Of a stretch of 64,000 bases of DNA, positions 25,938 through 34,159 are shown in pieces. The notes below the pieces were generated by a model. It was given only the letters and a program-made list of their open reading frames with translations, did no database searches and had not been told where the DNA came from. This DNA is from Anaerostipes hominis (ex Lee et al. 2021) (GTDB lineage: Bacteria; Bacillota; Clostridia; Lachnospirales; Lachnospiraceae): contig NZ_NQOG01000007.1 of the NCBI RefSeq assembly GCF_002270485.1, forward strand, positions 88,730 to 152,729, given 5' to 3'. A program made the translations under genes and the position numbers. Positions within the stretch are counted from its first letter, which is position 1, and every line of letters begins with the position of its first letter.

Positions 25938-28115
25938 ATGATAGTAATATTTGCAGAAAAACCAGATATGGGCAGCAAGATTGCGGCCGCACTAGATGCA
26001 ATCCATTTAAATCAAGGGGTAGATATCACATTTTCACAACTGGAGACTAACAATACCTTGCAGCGAAAAGCAGTTGCACAAAGGAGCAGGGATCTATACC
26101 ATAAGATCACCTATCAAAATGAGGAATGTTATGTAATCTGGGGTGTTGGACATTTATGCAGCTTAAAGCAGGCAGCGGAGTATGATCCGGCTTATAAAAA
26201 TTGGAGTAAGATTCCGGTCCCATTCATTCCGAAAGGTTATGAGATCAAGGCCGAAAAGAGTTCCTTGAAATTATACTTGAATGCAAAGGATTTTTTTCAA
26301 AGGGCAGATCTCATCATTAATGCGACGGATGATGACCGGGAAGGGGAGTTGATTTTTCATTATGTTTATCAGTTGAGTGAAACGAAAACTCCTTTTAAAC
26401 GAGTTATTTTAGATGAGCAGACAGAAAAGGGATTTCAAAAGGCATTCCTGCCTCAGAATTTGATTGATGCAAAAGATGTAAGAAACATTGCCATGGCTGG
26501 ATGTGCAAGGGCAAATGTTGACGCACTTTATGGCTGGAATCTAACAAAAGATTTTACGCTGAAATTTGCTCCTTATAAGACTGTGTACCCTGTTGGAAGA
26601 GTGCAGACTGCAGCCCTTAATATTTTGGTAGAAAAGGAACGGGAGATCCTAAACTTTAAACCGCAAGATTATTTTGTACTGAATGGATGCTTTACAACAA
26701 AGCAGGGAGAATCCTATGACGGAACCCATGAATCCAAAAAGTTTGACACAAAAAGTGAAGCTTGGCTGATCTTTCAAAAAGTAAACGGGAATAAAGGGTC
26801 TGTAGCTTCTGTCGTAACAAAAGATTCCTACAAAGACGTCCCTCTTCTTTATGATTTATTGACCCTGCAGGGGGATGCTAACAGCCTTTATGGCTTTTCT
26901 GCTTCCAAAACACAGCAGATCGTACAGTCCCTTTATGATAAGGGGTATTCTTCCTATCCACGTACAGATTCAAGATATTTGAACAATGGGATGGAAAAGT
27001 CGATAGAGGCTGCTCTTAGAATGTTGGGAAGAGTGCCTAAGTATGCAGGGCTCGTCTCAGGAGCAACAAGAAAAGTTGGAGGGAGCCGTTTCTTTGATTC
27101 TGGTAAAGTCACAAGTCATTATGCGATCGTGCCAACGGGAGCTGATATTTTAAAAGGGAAAGGAATGAGCGCAGATGAAGAAAAAATCTTTGAGTTAATT
27201 GCGTATTCCATTATCCGTATGGTTTATAATCCAGCCGTCATTTCAAAAACCGAAATTTGTACAAGCGTATGTGGAGAAAATTTTTATACGAAAGGACAAT
27301 CGGTTAAATCTAAGGGATGGCTGGCTGTAGGAAAAGTTGTTATGAAAGAAAAATTAATCCCATATATCACAAAAGGAGAAGCTGTAGATGGAACTTATCG
27401 AATCGATGTAAAGCAGACCAAGCCTCCGAAGAGGTATACAGAAAAAACGATGTTGGTTGCTATGCAAAATGCCGGCAGCCGATTCATAAAGGACATCCAG
27501 CTCAAAAAAGTTATGAAGGATCTTGAGGTCCAGGGAATTGGCAGGTCTTCTTCCAGAGCAAGCGTCATAGAACGGATCATTCAAGTTGGATATGTAGAAC
27601 GTACAAAAGGAATTTTAAAACCTACAGCACTTGGAATGCACATCATCGATATTCTTCCAGTGGATGATATCAAATCTGTTGATATGACAGCAAAAATGGA
27701 AGCGAAGCTTAATGGAATCGCAAAGGGTACTTATAATTTTGATCAGTTTATGAAAGAGGTGGAGGAACAAATCACAATCTGGTCAAAGCAAATCCAGGCA
27801 ATCAACTTTTTAAAACCTTCAACAAACGCTTCGGTAAAGACAACAAAATTCATTTGTCCATCCTGCGGGAGGTCACTTAAAGAGTTCAAATGGGGTTATG
27901 GATGTGATGGGTATAAGGATGGATGCAGGTTTTCAATTAGTAAAAATATTGGTGGAAGAGTCCTGCGTCCGTCCGAAATAGAGGATTTATTAAAGCGTGG
28001 GGAGACGAAAAAACTTAATGGATTCTACTCCACGAAAACAAAGAAAAATTATTCAGCAAAGTTGGTCCTTAAACAGGAGAATGGACGATATGAGGTTAAA
28101 TTCTGTTTTCATTAA
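25938..28115 (+). CDS. topB: Topoisomerase III (type IA)
   Basis: 725 aa. The Toprim start 'MIVIFAEKPDMGSKIA' and 'NATDDDREGELIFHY' give the metal site. 'YPVGRVQTAALNILV' is the type IA gate motif. The catalytic Tyr340 lies in SSYPRTDSRYL. The C-terminus has one topoisomerase zinc ribbon (CPSCGRSLKEF...CDGYKDGC). Such enzymes unlink DNA during replication and conjugation and are common on conjugative plasmids and ICEs. ATG at 25938; the open frame further upstream runs into the promoter. Confidence 0.92.
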   Translation: MIVIFAEKPDMGSKIAAALDAIHLNQGVDITFSQLETNNTLQRKAVAQRSRDLYHKITYQNEECYVIWGVGHLCSLKQAAEYDPAYKNWSKIPVPFIPKGYEIKAEKSSLKLYLNAKDFFQRADLIINATDDDREGELIFHYVYQLSETKTPFKRVILDEQTEKGFQKAFLPQNLIDAKDVRNIAMAGCARANVDALYGWNLTKDFTLKFAPYKTVYPVGRVQTAALNILVEKEREILNFKPQDYFVLNGCFTTKQGESYDGTHESKKFDTKSEAWLIFQKVNGNKGSVASVVTKDSYKDVPLLYDLLTLQGDANSLYGFSASKTQQIVQSLYDKGYSSYPRTDSRYLNNGMEKSIEAALRMLGRVPKYAGLVSGATRKVGGSRFFDSGKVTSHYAIVPTGADILKGKGMSADEEKIFELIAYSIIRMVYNPAVISKTEICTSVCGENFYTKGQSVKSKGWLAVGKVVMKEKLIPYITKGEAVDGTYRIDVKQTKPPKRYTEKTMLVAMQNAGSRFIKDIQLKKVMKDLEVQGIGRSSSRASVIERIIQVGYVERTKGILKPTALGMHIIDILPVDDIKSVDMTAKMEAKLNGIAKGTYNFDQFMKEVEEQITIWSKQIQAINFLKPSTNASVKTTKFICPSCGRSLKEFKWGYGCDGYKDGCRFSISKNIGGRVLRPSEIEDLLKRGETKKLNGFYSTKTKKNYSAKLVLKQENGRYEVKFCFH

Positions 28116-28139
28116 AATTATCATACTAAGAATGAAAGA
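28116..28139 (+). promoter_or_regulatory. CATACTA promoter element
   Basis: ATTATCATACTAAGAATGAA, CATACTA at 28122-28128, 35 bases before the RemA-like gene and right after the topB stop codon. No terminator lies between. Confidence 0.65.
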
Positions 28140-28163
28140 AGAATTTAGGAAAGGAAAAACAAA

Positions 28164-28424
28164 ATGCAGTTAAATGTATGTAAAGGAGTTTACGTGAGTC
28201 TTAATAATGTTGACTTTATATGTGCGGCAACTGAATCAAGGCCGCTTAAGCGGGTCATTGAAGGACGAGAGAGAGATGAAGCTCTTTATAAGTTTTGCAA
28301 TGGAAGAGCCGTAAAGTCTTACATTTTTTTGAAAAGTGGACGAGTGTTATGCAGTGACGTAACTCCAGATACGCTAAAAAAGCGTATTGAAAAGAATATG
28401 ATGGAGAAAGGAGAAGCTACATGA
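28164..28424 (+). CDS. RemA/DUF370-like protein
   Basis: 86 aa. The order 'VSLNNVDFICAATESRPLKRVIEGRERDE', 'FCNGRAVKSYIFLKSGRVLCSDVTPDTLKKRI' follows the RemA family layout (central 'P.KR.I...R', then 'GR....I...S..V..S...P.T...R'). RemA of Bacillus is a DNA-binding activator of matrix genes that makes ring-like oligomers. Here it may regulate surface genes such as the secreted protein whose start overlaps its stop by four bases (ATGA). Recognised by pattern. Confidence 0.6.
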   Translation: MQLNVCKGVYVSLNNVDFICAATESRPLKRVIEGRERDEALYKFCNGRAVKSYIFLKSGRVLCSDVTPDTLKKRIEKNMMEKGEAT

Positions 28425-29038
28425 AATATTCAAAAACTATAGTATCTATTATCATTGGAAGTATAATGATACTGCCATTTCACCAGATAAATGCAGCTAC
28501 ATTATCAGAGGAGACTCAGGCAACCACAGAAGAGGATATGGAAACTTCCCAATCAACAGAAATGCAGGCGGAAGGAGGGGAAGTTGACAATGGAAGTTTA
28601 TCGAGTGAAGCATCTGATTGGCTGTCAAAGAATTTGAAGGATAATAACTATCAAAATCTTGGGTTAGATACCAGTTTATTTACGCTTGCATCAAAACCGG
28701 ATGGACTAGGCTCCGTAAATCAAAAATATGAAACTTTATTGGAAGAATTTACACAGGAGGGCCTGGGGAACACTTCAAAACTTGAAGAGGCAAAGCTGAG
28801 TGAATATACGCAGGACGCAGAGGCTGTATTTACAAATACATATGGTAAGCTTGCAAATCAATTGAAACTTTCTACCCCAAAGATTCCAAAGAGTATAAAT
28901 TCATCCTCTTATTTAAAAAAAGCAAAAAAAGCGCGGGATAAAGCATATAAAGAACAAAAAAAGAGCAGTACTTATAAAAAAGTAAAAAAGGGAGTCAATT
29001 CTTCAGCTTCCTTAAAAAAAGCAAAATCGAAAATGTGA
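28421..29038 (+). CDS. Secreted Lys/Ser-rich protein
   Basis: 205 aa. A signal peptide (residues 1-about 26, ending INAA) is followed by a Thr/Glu-rich disordered stretch, then a helical body. The very basic C-terminus repeats 'SSYLKKAKKARDKAYKEQKK', 'KKVKKGVNSSASLKKAKSKM'. There is no anchor, so it is released or held to the wall by charge. Its start overlaps the stop of the RemA-like gene (ATGA), so translation is probably coupled. Confidence 0.7.
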   Translation: MKYSKTIVSIIIGSIMILPFHQINAATLSEETQATTEEDMETSQSTEMQAEGGEVDNGSLSSEASDWLSKNLKDNNYQNLGLDTSLFTLASKPDGLGSVNQKYETLLEEFTQEGLGNTSKLEEAKLSEYTQDAEAVFTNTYGKLANQLKLSTPKIPKSINSSSYLKKAKKARDKAYKEQKKSSTYKKVKKGVNSSASLKKAKSKM

Positions 29039-29111
29039 CGTTATTCGACACGAAAGTGTGATAAGATAAAAGTGTGTTTTAAATCCACCTGCAAAGAGAA
29101 GGGAAATACGA

Positions 29112-29660
29112 ATGGTTTATTATCCAGCGATATTTGAATTGATGGATGATGGGGATGGTTACCGCGTTTCATTTACAGATTTTTCGTATGATACGCAGAC
29201 GTTCACGGATTCCATAGAGGATGCAATGAAAAGAGCAGGGGATGTCTTATCTATGCATATGTATCAGCTTAGACAAGAAGGAATCAGAGTCCCCATTCCA
29301 TTTGAAAAATCGCCAATTGTATTACATGCCTCAAATAAAAAAGAATGTTTTTATAGTGTAGTTCGTATTGACGAAAGAGTTGGAGAAGAAATTTTATCAG
29401 AATCAATGGAATGGGAACTTTTTGAGAATGAAGAGCAGTGTGCAGAGAAAGACGACCATAAAGCCTGTATGCTCCATTTTGGAGAAATGTTATATGAATT
29501 TTTGCAGCAGTTACAGGAAGAAACTGCATGTATGGACGGACTTAACTTGGACAGCTTTTCAATTAAAGAGGAAAGCTATGAACGCTGGAAAGAGGGAATC
29601 GTTGATATGGAAGAACTGCAAGAAATTTTATGCAGGTTCGGAGTCGAAATTAAAAATTGA
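29112..29660 (+). CDS. HicB-like protein without HicA
   Basis: 182 aa. Residues 1-about 65 match the HicB antitoxin fold: 'YYPAIFELMDDGDGYRVSFTDF', 'TQTFTDSIEDAMKRAGDVL', 'EGIRVPIP'. HicB normally neutralises a small HicA RNase encoded next to it, but no HicA-sized basic double-strand-RNA-binding gene is adjacent. The C-terminal about 100 residues are acidic and unassigned. It has no CATACTA element. An orphan HicB-like regulator or a remnant of a toxin pair are both possible. Confidence 0.6.
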   Translation: MVYYPAIFELMDDGDGYRVSFTDFSYDTQTFTDSIEDAMKRAGDVLSMHMYQLRQEGIRVPIPFEKSPIVLHASNKKECFYSVVRIDERVGEEILSESMEWELFENEEQCAEKDDHKACMLHFGEMLYEFLQQLQEETACMDGLNLDSFSIKEESYERWKEGIVDMEELQEILCRFGVEIKN

Positions 29661-29681
29661 AGAACTAGAATGGTAAGGATG

Positions 29682-29715
29682 CCCCAAAAAAGAGAGACTC
29701 TTTTTTGGGGTTTTT
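29682..29715 (+). terminator. Strong rho-independent terminator
   Basis: A perfect 13-pair stem (CCCCAAAAAAGAG / CTCTTTTTTGGGG) with a three-base loop and TTTTT. Confidence 0.92.
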
Positions 29716-29773
29716 GTGTTAGAGGATGTTCAATCTTTGGGTAGCTATTTATCTAAGTTCTCGGCACCCTCGT

Positions 29774-30058
29774 TTAAGGTAAGATAGGAATATGCATTGA
29801 AAATAATTCACAGACATTCTCGCTGATAAACCAGGAATTCTTTCCGTAATAAAACCGAACGGCATAGGTACGGAATTGTCCCAGACGATTGATTGGAATG
29901 CGGATCTTGTATTCATCAAATTCCCGTTCTCTTCCTGAGTGATCACTCGAACTCCCGTGTCGAATAAATAAAATTTCATTTATGTTGTATGTTTTTATTC
30001 CTTCTCGAGTACAGATTTGAAAGCTTGTTTTGTTGGCATTCAGGTTGATCTGTTTCAT
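29774..30058 (-). CDS. Small hypothetical protein
   Basis: 94 aa on the minus strand with AAGGAGGGAG before the ATG. It looks like a small beta-rich domain ('TSFQICTREGIKTYNINEILFI'). It has its own sigma-A-like promoter (TTTACA, 17 bases, TATACT) rather than a CATACTA element. Not recognised. Confidence 0.6.
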   Translation of the reverse strand: MKQINLNANKTSFQICTREGIKTYNINEILFIRHGSSSDHSGREREFDEYKIRIPINRLGQFRTYAVRFYYGKNSWFISENVCELFSMHIPILP

Positions 30059-30086
30059 GTTTTCTCCCTCCTTATCTTTATTGCCA

Positions 30087-30115
30087 AGTATATCAAAAGA
30101 ACATACGTTTGTAAA
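30087..30115 (-). promoter_or_regulatory. Sigma-A-type promoter
   Basis: On the minus strand: TTTACA at 30115-30110, 17 bases, TATACT at 30092-30087, about 30 bases upstream of the minus-strand gene. Confidence 0.6.
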
Positions 30116-30239
30116 GGGCGTGATATATTCTTCAGGGGTTTATGACAATTTGAGTTCTTTTTTCGATCAAAATCAATTTCATATGGTATGATAAAGAAAG
30201 AATATTCCAAAAGGCATTAAGGAAAGGTGGGAAAGTTTT

Positions 30240-30740
30240 ATGAGCTGGTTTAATGGAATTAATGAAGATGGAAATCTTGAAGTGAACGCTGCACACTATG
30301 ATGGCCTCCCAAATATAGAAGAAAATAGTTTAGTTAAGATAATTGTGGATGAAATAGAACGGATGGTGATCTTTCGAAAACGTCTGTTTCGGAAAGAAGA
30401 AAAAGACCAGGATATCCTTTTAGCCTTTGAACAGATTTTGGGTGCTGGTTTTATCACTCGGAATAAACTGGTCAAAAAGAGCGTCATAGGGCGTGCTTTT
30501 TTGGGGAGTCTCTTCTTTGGAGATACCGGCACGATTCTAGGAATTATGTCTGGCCAGGGAAAAAAGAAAAAAAGAGAAAGGTGCTTTGCAATTTCATATT
30601 CTGATTCTTTTGGAAACAACTGTGTTTTATTATTTGATGATAACATTAGCCATCCTAAAATGCTCCCGAAACGGTTAAATGAGATTGCCAATATCAATCA
30701 CCCACCGATAAAGGAAGAAAAAGGACCCGTTCGATTATAA
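30240..30740 (+). CDS. Hypothetical protein
   Basis: 166 aa. AAAGGTGGG before the ATG. A possible -10 (TATGAT) near 30187 gives it a housekeeping-type promoter. The middle has a Gly-rich hydrophobic hairpin ('IGRAFLGSLFFGDTGTILGIMSG') followed by KKKKRER, as in small membrane-associated glycine-zipper proteins. Function unknown. Confidence 0.6.
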   Translation: MSWFNGINEDGNLEVNAAHYDGLPNIEENSLVKIIVDEIERMVIFRKRLFRKEEKDQDILLAFEQILGAGFITRNKLVKKSVIGRAFLGSLFFGDTGTILGIMSGQGKKKKRERCFAISYSDSFGNNCVLLFDDNISHPKMLPKRLNEIANINHPPIKEEKGPVRL

Positions 30741-30839
30741 TGTCTTTTATTAAGTTTGAAATATATATCCTTTCTTGCAGAGTGGATGAGTCAAAGAATA
30801 ATACTACAGGTAAATTTAGAAAGTGGAAGGAGCACAAAG

Positions 30840-31148
30840 ATGTTAAGCAATATTCATGGTGTATTCAGATGGGCCATATTTTTTAGTTTTTTGTTACTAA
30901 GTGTAAAAGTAGCCTTTTATTATTTTGCGAGAGATAATAGATTGGCCGATGTGTATTTCTTTATCTTCAAAGGTTTTGCTTATTTGATGTTGGCAATTAT
31001 AATCTATTTTACAACAAGAGATGAACTATCCATAAAAGACGCTTCCGGCATCGTTGCCATTTTTACTTTTGTCTTAAGTTGTTTTGAGTCGGCAGATAAC
31101 TTTGGGAGTGCTATTAATTGTTATCTTTCATCAAGAAATGGAGATTAA
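30840..31148 (+). CDS. Small membrane protein
   Basis: 102 aa. The ATG at 30840 has AAGGAG nine bases before it; the longer frame from 30756 lacks a ribosome site. Three hydrophobic segments span about 11-28, 40-60 and 70-90. Its last codons lie 20 bases before the next gene, also a membrane protein, so the two are likely cotranscribed. Unknown. Confidence 0.6.
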   Translation: MLSNIHGVFRWAIFFSFLLLSVKVAFYYFARDNRLADVYFFIFKGFAYLMLAIIIYFTTRDELSIKDASGIVAIFTFVLSCFESADNFGSAINCYLSSRNGD

Positions 31149-31168
31149 AGAAAGCAGGAGGGGAAGGT

Positions 31169-31658
31169 ATGAATACTACTGTTATGGCCGCAATCGTGAC
31201 TGCATCTGCCGCGCTTTTTCTTGGTATCTTAAATCTTTCATTTAATATTTATAGCCATCTGTCTCAGTTAAAGCAGATGGAAAAACATTTCCAAAAAGAA
31301 GAGGAAAAGCAAAAGAAAGAGCTTTCAGCGAGGTATATTACAGATAGAAGAGTAGATTGGATGCAGGAATTAAGAGAGACTGTTGCAGACTTTATTATGA
31401 TCGTTTCTCCAAGGAATTCAGCTTTGAGCAAGATCAGATCTCCTAAGACACCGAAAAAAGCATATGTTGACTCAGAAGCAGTCTGGTTATATAAGGGAAT
31501 TAATTAAGAATACGCAAATATGCTTGAAGTTCGAATGGAACCGTGTGAAAAAGGAAGCTTGCGGTGATTCGTATAGTCAGAAAGATCAACAAAGGGATAT
31601 AAGACAGCTTATTAAAAATTATGAAAAGTGTGATAAGATCATCATACGACAACTATGA
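31169..31658 (+). pseudogene. Membrane/coiled-coil gene with a frameshift
   Basis: The first frame (31169-31507, 112 aa) has a membrane helix (MAAIVTASAALFLGILNLSF), then a coiled coil 'QMEKHFQKEEEKQKKE' and 'DWMQELRETVADFIM'. It stops just after 'AVWLYKGIN'. The adjacent frame continues with a matching amphipathic sequence 'IRELIKNTQICLKFEWNRVKKEA' to 31658. Families of this shape normally run on through such helices, so a small indel near 31490-31500 is likely. It could instead be two short genes, but the second has no ribosome site. Confidence 0.5.
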
Positions 31659-31726
31659 TTTTGTTTCTGGAAATGTAAGTTTGATATTTTTAGGTAGAAA
31701 AGCAGTTAAGAATGAAACACAGAAAC

Positions 31727-31754
31727 AAAAGCCCAGAATCTGCTCTGGGCTTTT
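31727..31754 (+). terminator. Rho-independent terminator
   Basis: AGCCCAGA, loop ATCTGC, TCTGGGCT with A run before and T run after. Confidence 0.8.
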
Positions 31755-31876
31755 GCTGTGTCTGAAAATACAGAAAGAAACAGCATAATAATAATGAGGG
31801 GATTTTTATTGCTAGCCCAATAAATTTTCCCGACAATTTTATATGTTCGGATGCCGCCACAAAGGAGGTATCCAAA

Positions 31877-32119
31877 ATGGATTACATTATTTTAGTTGTT
31901 TCATTTTTATTTGACCATGTCCCTGCGATCTGCAATGCAATCCAGGAAATCATAGAACTGTTTCGTCTGTACTCAGAACTTGATAAGAAGAAAGAGCCTG
32001 AGAGTGAAAAATCTCTCCAGAAAGAAGAACTCATTCAGGAGGAGACCGAAGAAATCTTTGACCAAAACGGTACATTTCGAATCCATAGAATGCGTACCGT
32101 AAGGAAACGTAGCTTCTGA
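31877..32119 (+). CDS. Small hydrophobic-acidic protein
   Basis: 80 aa. AAGGAGG precedes the ATG at good spacing. Residues 3-28 are hydrophobic (one helix), followed by an acidic Glu/Lys tail ending 'HRMRTVRKRSF'. It meets a minus-strand small frame end to end at 32120. Unknown. Confidence 0.5.
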   Translation: MDYIILVVSFLFDHVPAICNAIQEIIELFRLYSELDKKKEPESEKSLQKEELIQEETEEIFDQNGTFRIHRMRTVRKRSF

Positions 32120-32248
32120 TTAATCATTGGATGGGAGACTCCCAGCCAAACTTGTCACCACAACACATAACCAAATCACATCCAGGCATCCGGCAGCGTT
32201 ATTGATTGTAAAAGATAAAACACGCTGTCGGATCTTTTCTTCCTTCAT
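32120..32248 (-). CDS. Possible leaderless 42-aa membrane peptide
   Basis: On the minus strand the ATG at 32248 lies inside a CATACTA element (ATGAAGG part), so a transcript starting there would be leaderless. The peptide starts MKEEKIRQRVLSF and has a hydrophobic helix 'CLDVIWLCVVVTSLAG'. There is no Shine-Dalgarno site. It could instead be an RNA gene. Low confidence. Confidence 0.3.
   Translation of the reverse strand: MKEEKIRQRVLSFTINNAAGCLDVIWLCVVVTSLAGSLPSND
32188..32238 (+). terminator. Rho-independent terminator
   Basis: ATCCGGCAGCGT and ACGCTGTCGGAT pair (one G-U) across a loop of 22 bases, followed by CTTTTC. It would end transcription from 31877. It also lies inside the minus-strand small frame. 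Confidence 0.65.
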
Positions 32249-32264
32249 AATTAGTATGATAAAA
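32242..32264 (-). promoter_or_regulatory. CATACTA promoter element (minus strand)
   Basis: Minus strand TTATCATACTAATTATGAAG, CATACTA at 32258-32252. It is divergent from the element at 32316 and has no large gene downstream, only the possible 42-aa peptide or an RNA. Confidence 0.55.
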
Positions 32265-32315
32265 ATTGAATTTTTATGGTTTCTCTCATAGGGGAGATTC
32301 AACGTCGTAAAAATC

Positions 32316-32338
32316 TTTTTCATACTATGATTAAGAAA
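32316..32338 (+). promoter_or_regulatory. CATACTA promoter element
   Basis: TTTTTCATACTATGATTAAG, CATACTA at 32321-32327, 54 bases before the first Ntn-like gene. Confidence 0.65.
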
Positions 32339-32381
32339 CTATGAATCAGAAAGACTGTGGGAATTTGGAAGGAGAATCATT

Positions 32382-33140
32382 ATGCAAATTGGTATTTCAA
32401 CGGGAGAATTGATTCATCAAAAGGCAAGCGGAATTTGTTTTGGGCCTTTTGATAACGCTGAATACGGGACAGAAAAAACGGTTTATTCATGTTACAATCA
32501 AAGAAAAAATAATATGGAGGATTGTGGTATGAGTTTTGTAGGATTAATGAGAAGTGATGAAGGTATTGTTGCTCTTGCAGACAGTAAAGGGACAATCAAT
32601 GGGGCTGCCGGCTTATACTCAGAAACGCGTGAGGTAAAAAAATTATTTATGCATAAGAATTTTATTATGGTTGTTGCCGGAAGCAATACCTATCGAACCG
32701 ATTGGAGCATTCGTCCAATTGAAGAACTGATCGGAGAAAAATTAGAGGGTTTTAAGGGGACACCATACGATTTCGTTCGTTTGTTAAATGAAGAACTCAA
32801 GCAAAATTGGGAAAATAATCAGTCAGATTACTATCTTATGTTTGGATGCAAAAGTCTTCCGGATTATGCATTCCGAGAACGGCATAAATACCAGTTCATT
32901 GTATTTCATAGAACAGCCGAGGGTCTGATCGATGTACATATCCACCCGAATCATTTTTGTGTAACGAATACAGGACCGTCCTTTATCCCTCCACTCTTTT
33001 GCGGAAGTGATTGGAGCCTTGAAAGAATGAAGGAAGAAGCTAATGACGCATTGGATTTCGTGATCCGGATGGGAGATAAGTACCTTCCATATAATCCAGT
33101 TGGTGGTCATAAAGTGATTCAAACATTTCAAGCGTCTTGA
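32382..33140 (+). CDS. Proteasome-like (Ntn-fold) protein, paralogue 1, dual start
   Basis: 252 aa from ATG 32382 (AAGGAG). From Met50 the sequence reads MSFVGLMRSDEGIVALADSK, then 'REVKKLFMHKNFIMVVAGSN', and ends 'LPYNPVGGHKVIQTF'. This follows the order of proteasome beta/HslV proteins: strand 'TT.VG....G...A.D.R.T', 'K...KI/LF......AG' and a late 'SGG..' strand. Equivalents of catalytic Asp17 and Lys33 appear conserved; the position of Thr1 falls on Met or Ser. A second in-frame ATG at 32529 with GGAGG starts exactly at MSF. The 49-residue extension is unlike any known domain. Peptidase or amidase activity is a hypothesis. Confidence 0.65.
   Translation: MQIGISTGELIHQKASGICFGPFDNAEYGTEKTVYSCYNQRKNNMEDCGMSFVGLMRSDEGIVALADSKGTINGAAGLYSETREVKKLFMHKNFIMVVAGSNTYRTDWSIRPIEELIGEKLEGFKGTPYDFVRLLNEELKQNWENNQSDYYLMFGCKSLPDYAFRERHKYQFIVFHRTAEGLIDVHIHPNHFCVTNTGPSFIPPLFCGSDWSLERMKEEANDALDFVIRMGDKYLPYNPVGGHKVIQTFQAS
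32516..32531 (+). promoter_or_regulatory. Internal ribosome site and in-frame start of paralogue 1
   Basis: GGAGG, eight bases, ATG at 32529, in frame with the upstream start. Translation from here would give a 203-aa protein beginning Met-Ser-Phe. Confidence 0.55.
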
Positions 33141-33177
33141 TACTTAAAAGAACAAATATTAAGAGGAGGGAGATCAA

Positions 33178-33999
33178 ATGATGCAGGGATACAGGCTTGA
33201 TACTGCTGTGGGCTGTTCTAATTACAATTCAGGTGTTCAGCTTCAGCAAAAGTTCTATGAAGATGGAAATATTGGAACGAACATACCAAACAATACAAAG
33301 CATGACATGTTATATAAGGAATATGGTATAATAAACGAGAATACAAACAAATTCTTTGAAAAGGAGAAAGACATGTCATTTGTTGGGTTACTGCGTACGC
33401 GAAGCGGAATGATTGCTTTTGCTGACACGAAGTCGACGGTTGTTATGTCAAATGGGGAGAAGCGGGAAGAAGAAAACCGAGAGACAAAAAAGATGTTTCG
33501 CTATTCAGAAGGAGTGCTGCTGTCGCATGGCATCAATCTGCTTCATCATTATAGGGATCATAAGCCGGTTTATATGGAAGAAGTATTGAGCCAATTTTTT
33601 GATATCTATGAGGGAGACCACTTTAATTCTTTAGGCAGAAACCTGTATGATTTCATAAAGGGAAAGCAACTTCTAATTCCGGAACATGGTGTTTGCTTTT
33701 TTATAAATGCTATGAAAAAGGACGATTCTTATGCAATCGAGTGTTTTCAGATCGATAACATGAAAATACAATGGAGTACTTTCTGTTATCCTGAAGTAGG
33801 AGCAATGTATTTTGGTGGAGCACAATGCTATCAGGTCTTATTTCAGAATATTGATGGAAAACGCATTCTTCGTGATAATGACAATATAAGAAATATTGAA
33901 AGAAGATTGGTTCGCTGTCTTCAAGACGCAGTTAAATTTTACGATGAATGGTTGTTTTACAACCCTGTTGGTGGGAACATTAAGACGGAAATTATTTGA
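33178..33999 (+). CDS. Proteasome-like (Ntn-fold) protein, paralogue 2, dual start
   Basis: 273 aa from ATG 33178 (GAGGAGGGAG). The Ntn-like part starts at Met66: MSFVGLLRTRSGMIAFADTK, then 'RETKKMFRYSEGVLLSHG', and ends 'FYNPVGGNIKTEII'. It shares the N-terminal block, the KK-F block and YNPVGG with its neighbours but little else, so it is an old duplicate. The outer 65 residues are rich in Asn, Tyr and Gly. The inner ATG at 33373 has AAGGAG at ideal spacing. It sits 37 bases after paralogue 1 and is probably cotranscribed. Confidence 0.65.
   Translation: MMQGYRLDTAVGCSNYNSGVQLQQKFYEDGNIGTNIPNNTKHDMLYKEYGIINENTNKFFEKEKDMSFVGLLRTRSGMIAFADTKSTVVMSNGEKREEENRETKKMFRYSEGVLLSHGINLLHHYRDHKPVYMEEVLSQFFDIYEGDHFNSLGRNLYDFIKGKQLLIPEHGVCFFINAMKKDDSYAIECFQIDNMKIQWSTFCYPEVGAMYFGGAQCYQVLFQNIDGKRILRDNDNIRNIERRLVRCLQDAVKFYDEWLFYNPVGGNIKTEII
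33361..33375 (+). promoter_or_regulatory. Internal ribosome site and in-frame start of paralogue 2
   Basis: AAGGAG, six bases, ATG at 33373, in frame with ATG 33178 and starting at Met-Ser-Phe. Confidence 0.6.
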
Positions 34000-34159
34000 G
34001 AAAACCTATTATTTTTGCACTGTTAGACAGTTGAAACAATTTGGGACACGTTTGTCGCGTGTTCTTTTTTTTATTAAATTTGCCCACATTGCCCCTAATT
34101 ACCGTGATATATTCTCTCTTGCACAAAAATTATAGATATTACAAAGGAGAAAATTAATT

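Noticed and set aside
29112..29660. A complete HicAB toxin-antitoxin pair
   Set aside because: Only a HicB-like gene is present; neither neighbour has the size or composition of HicA.
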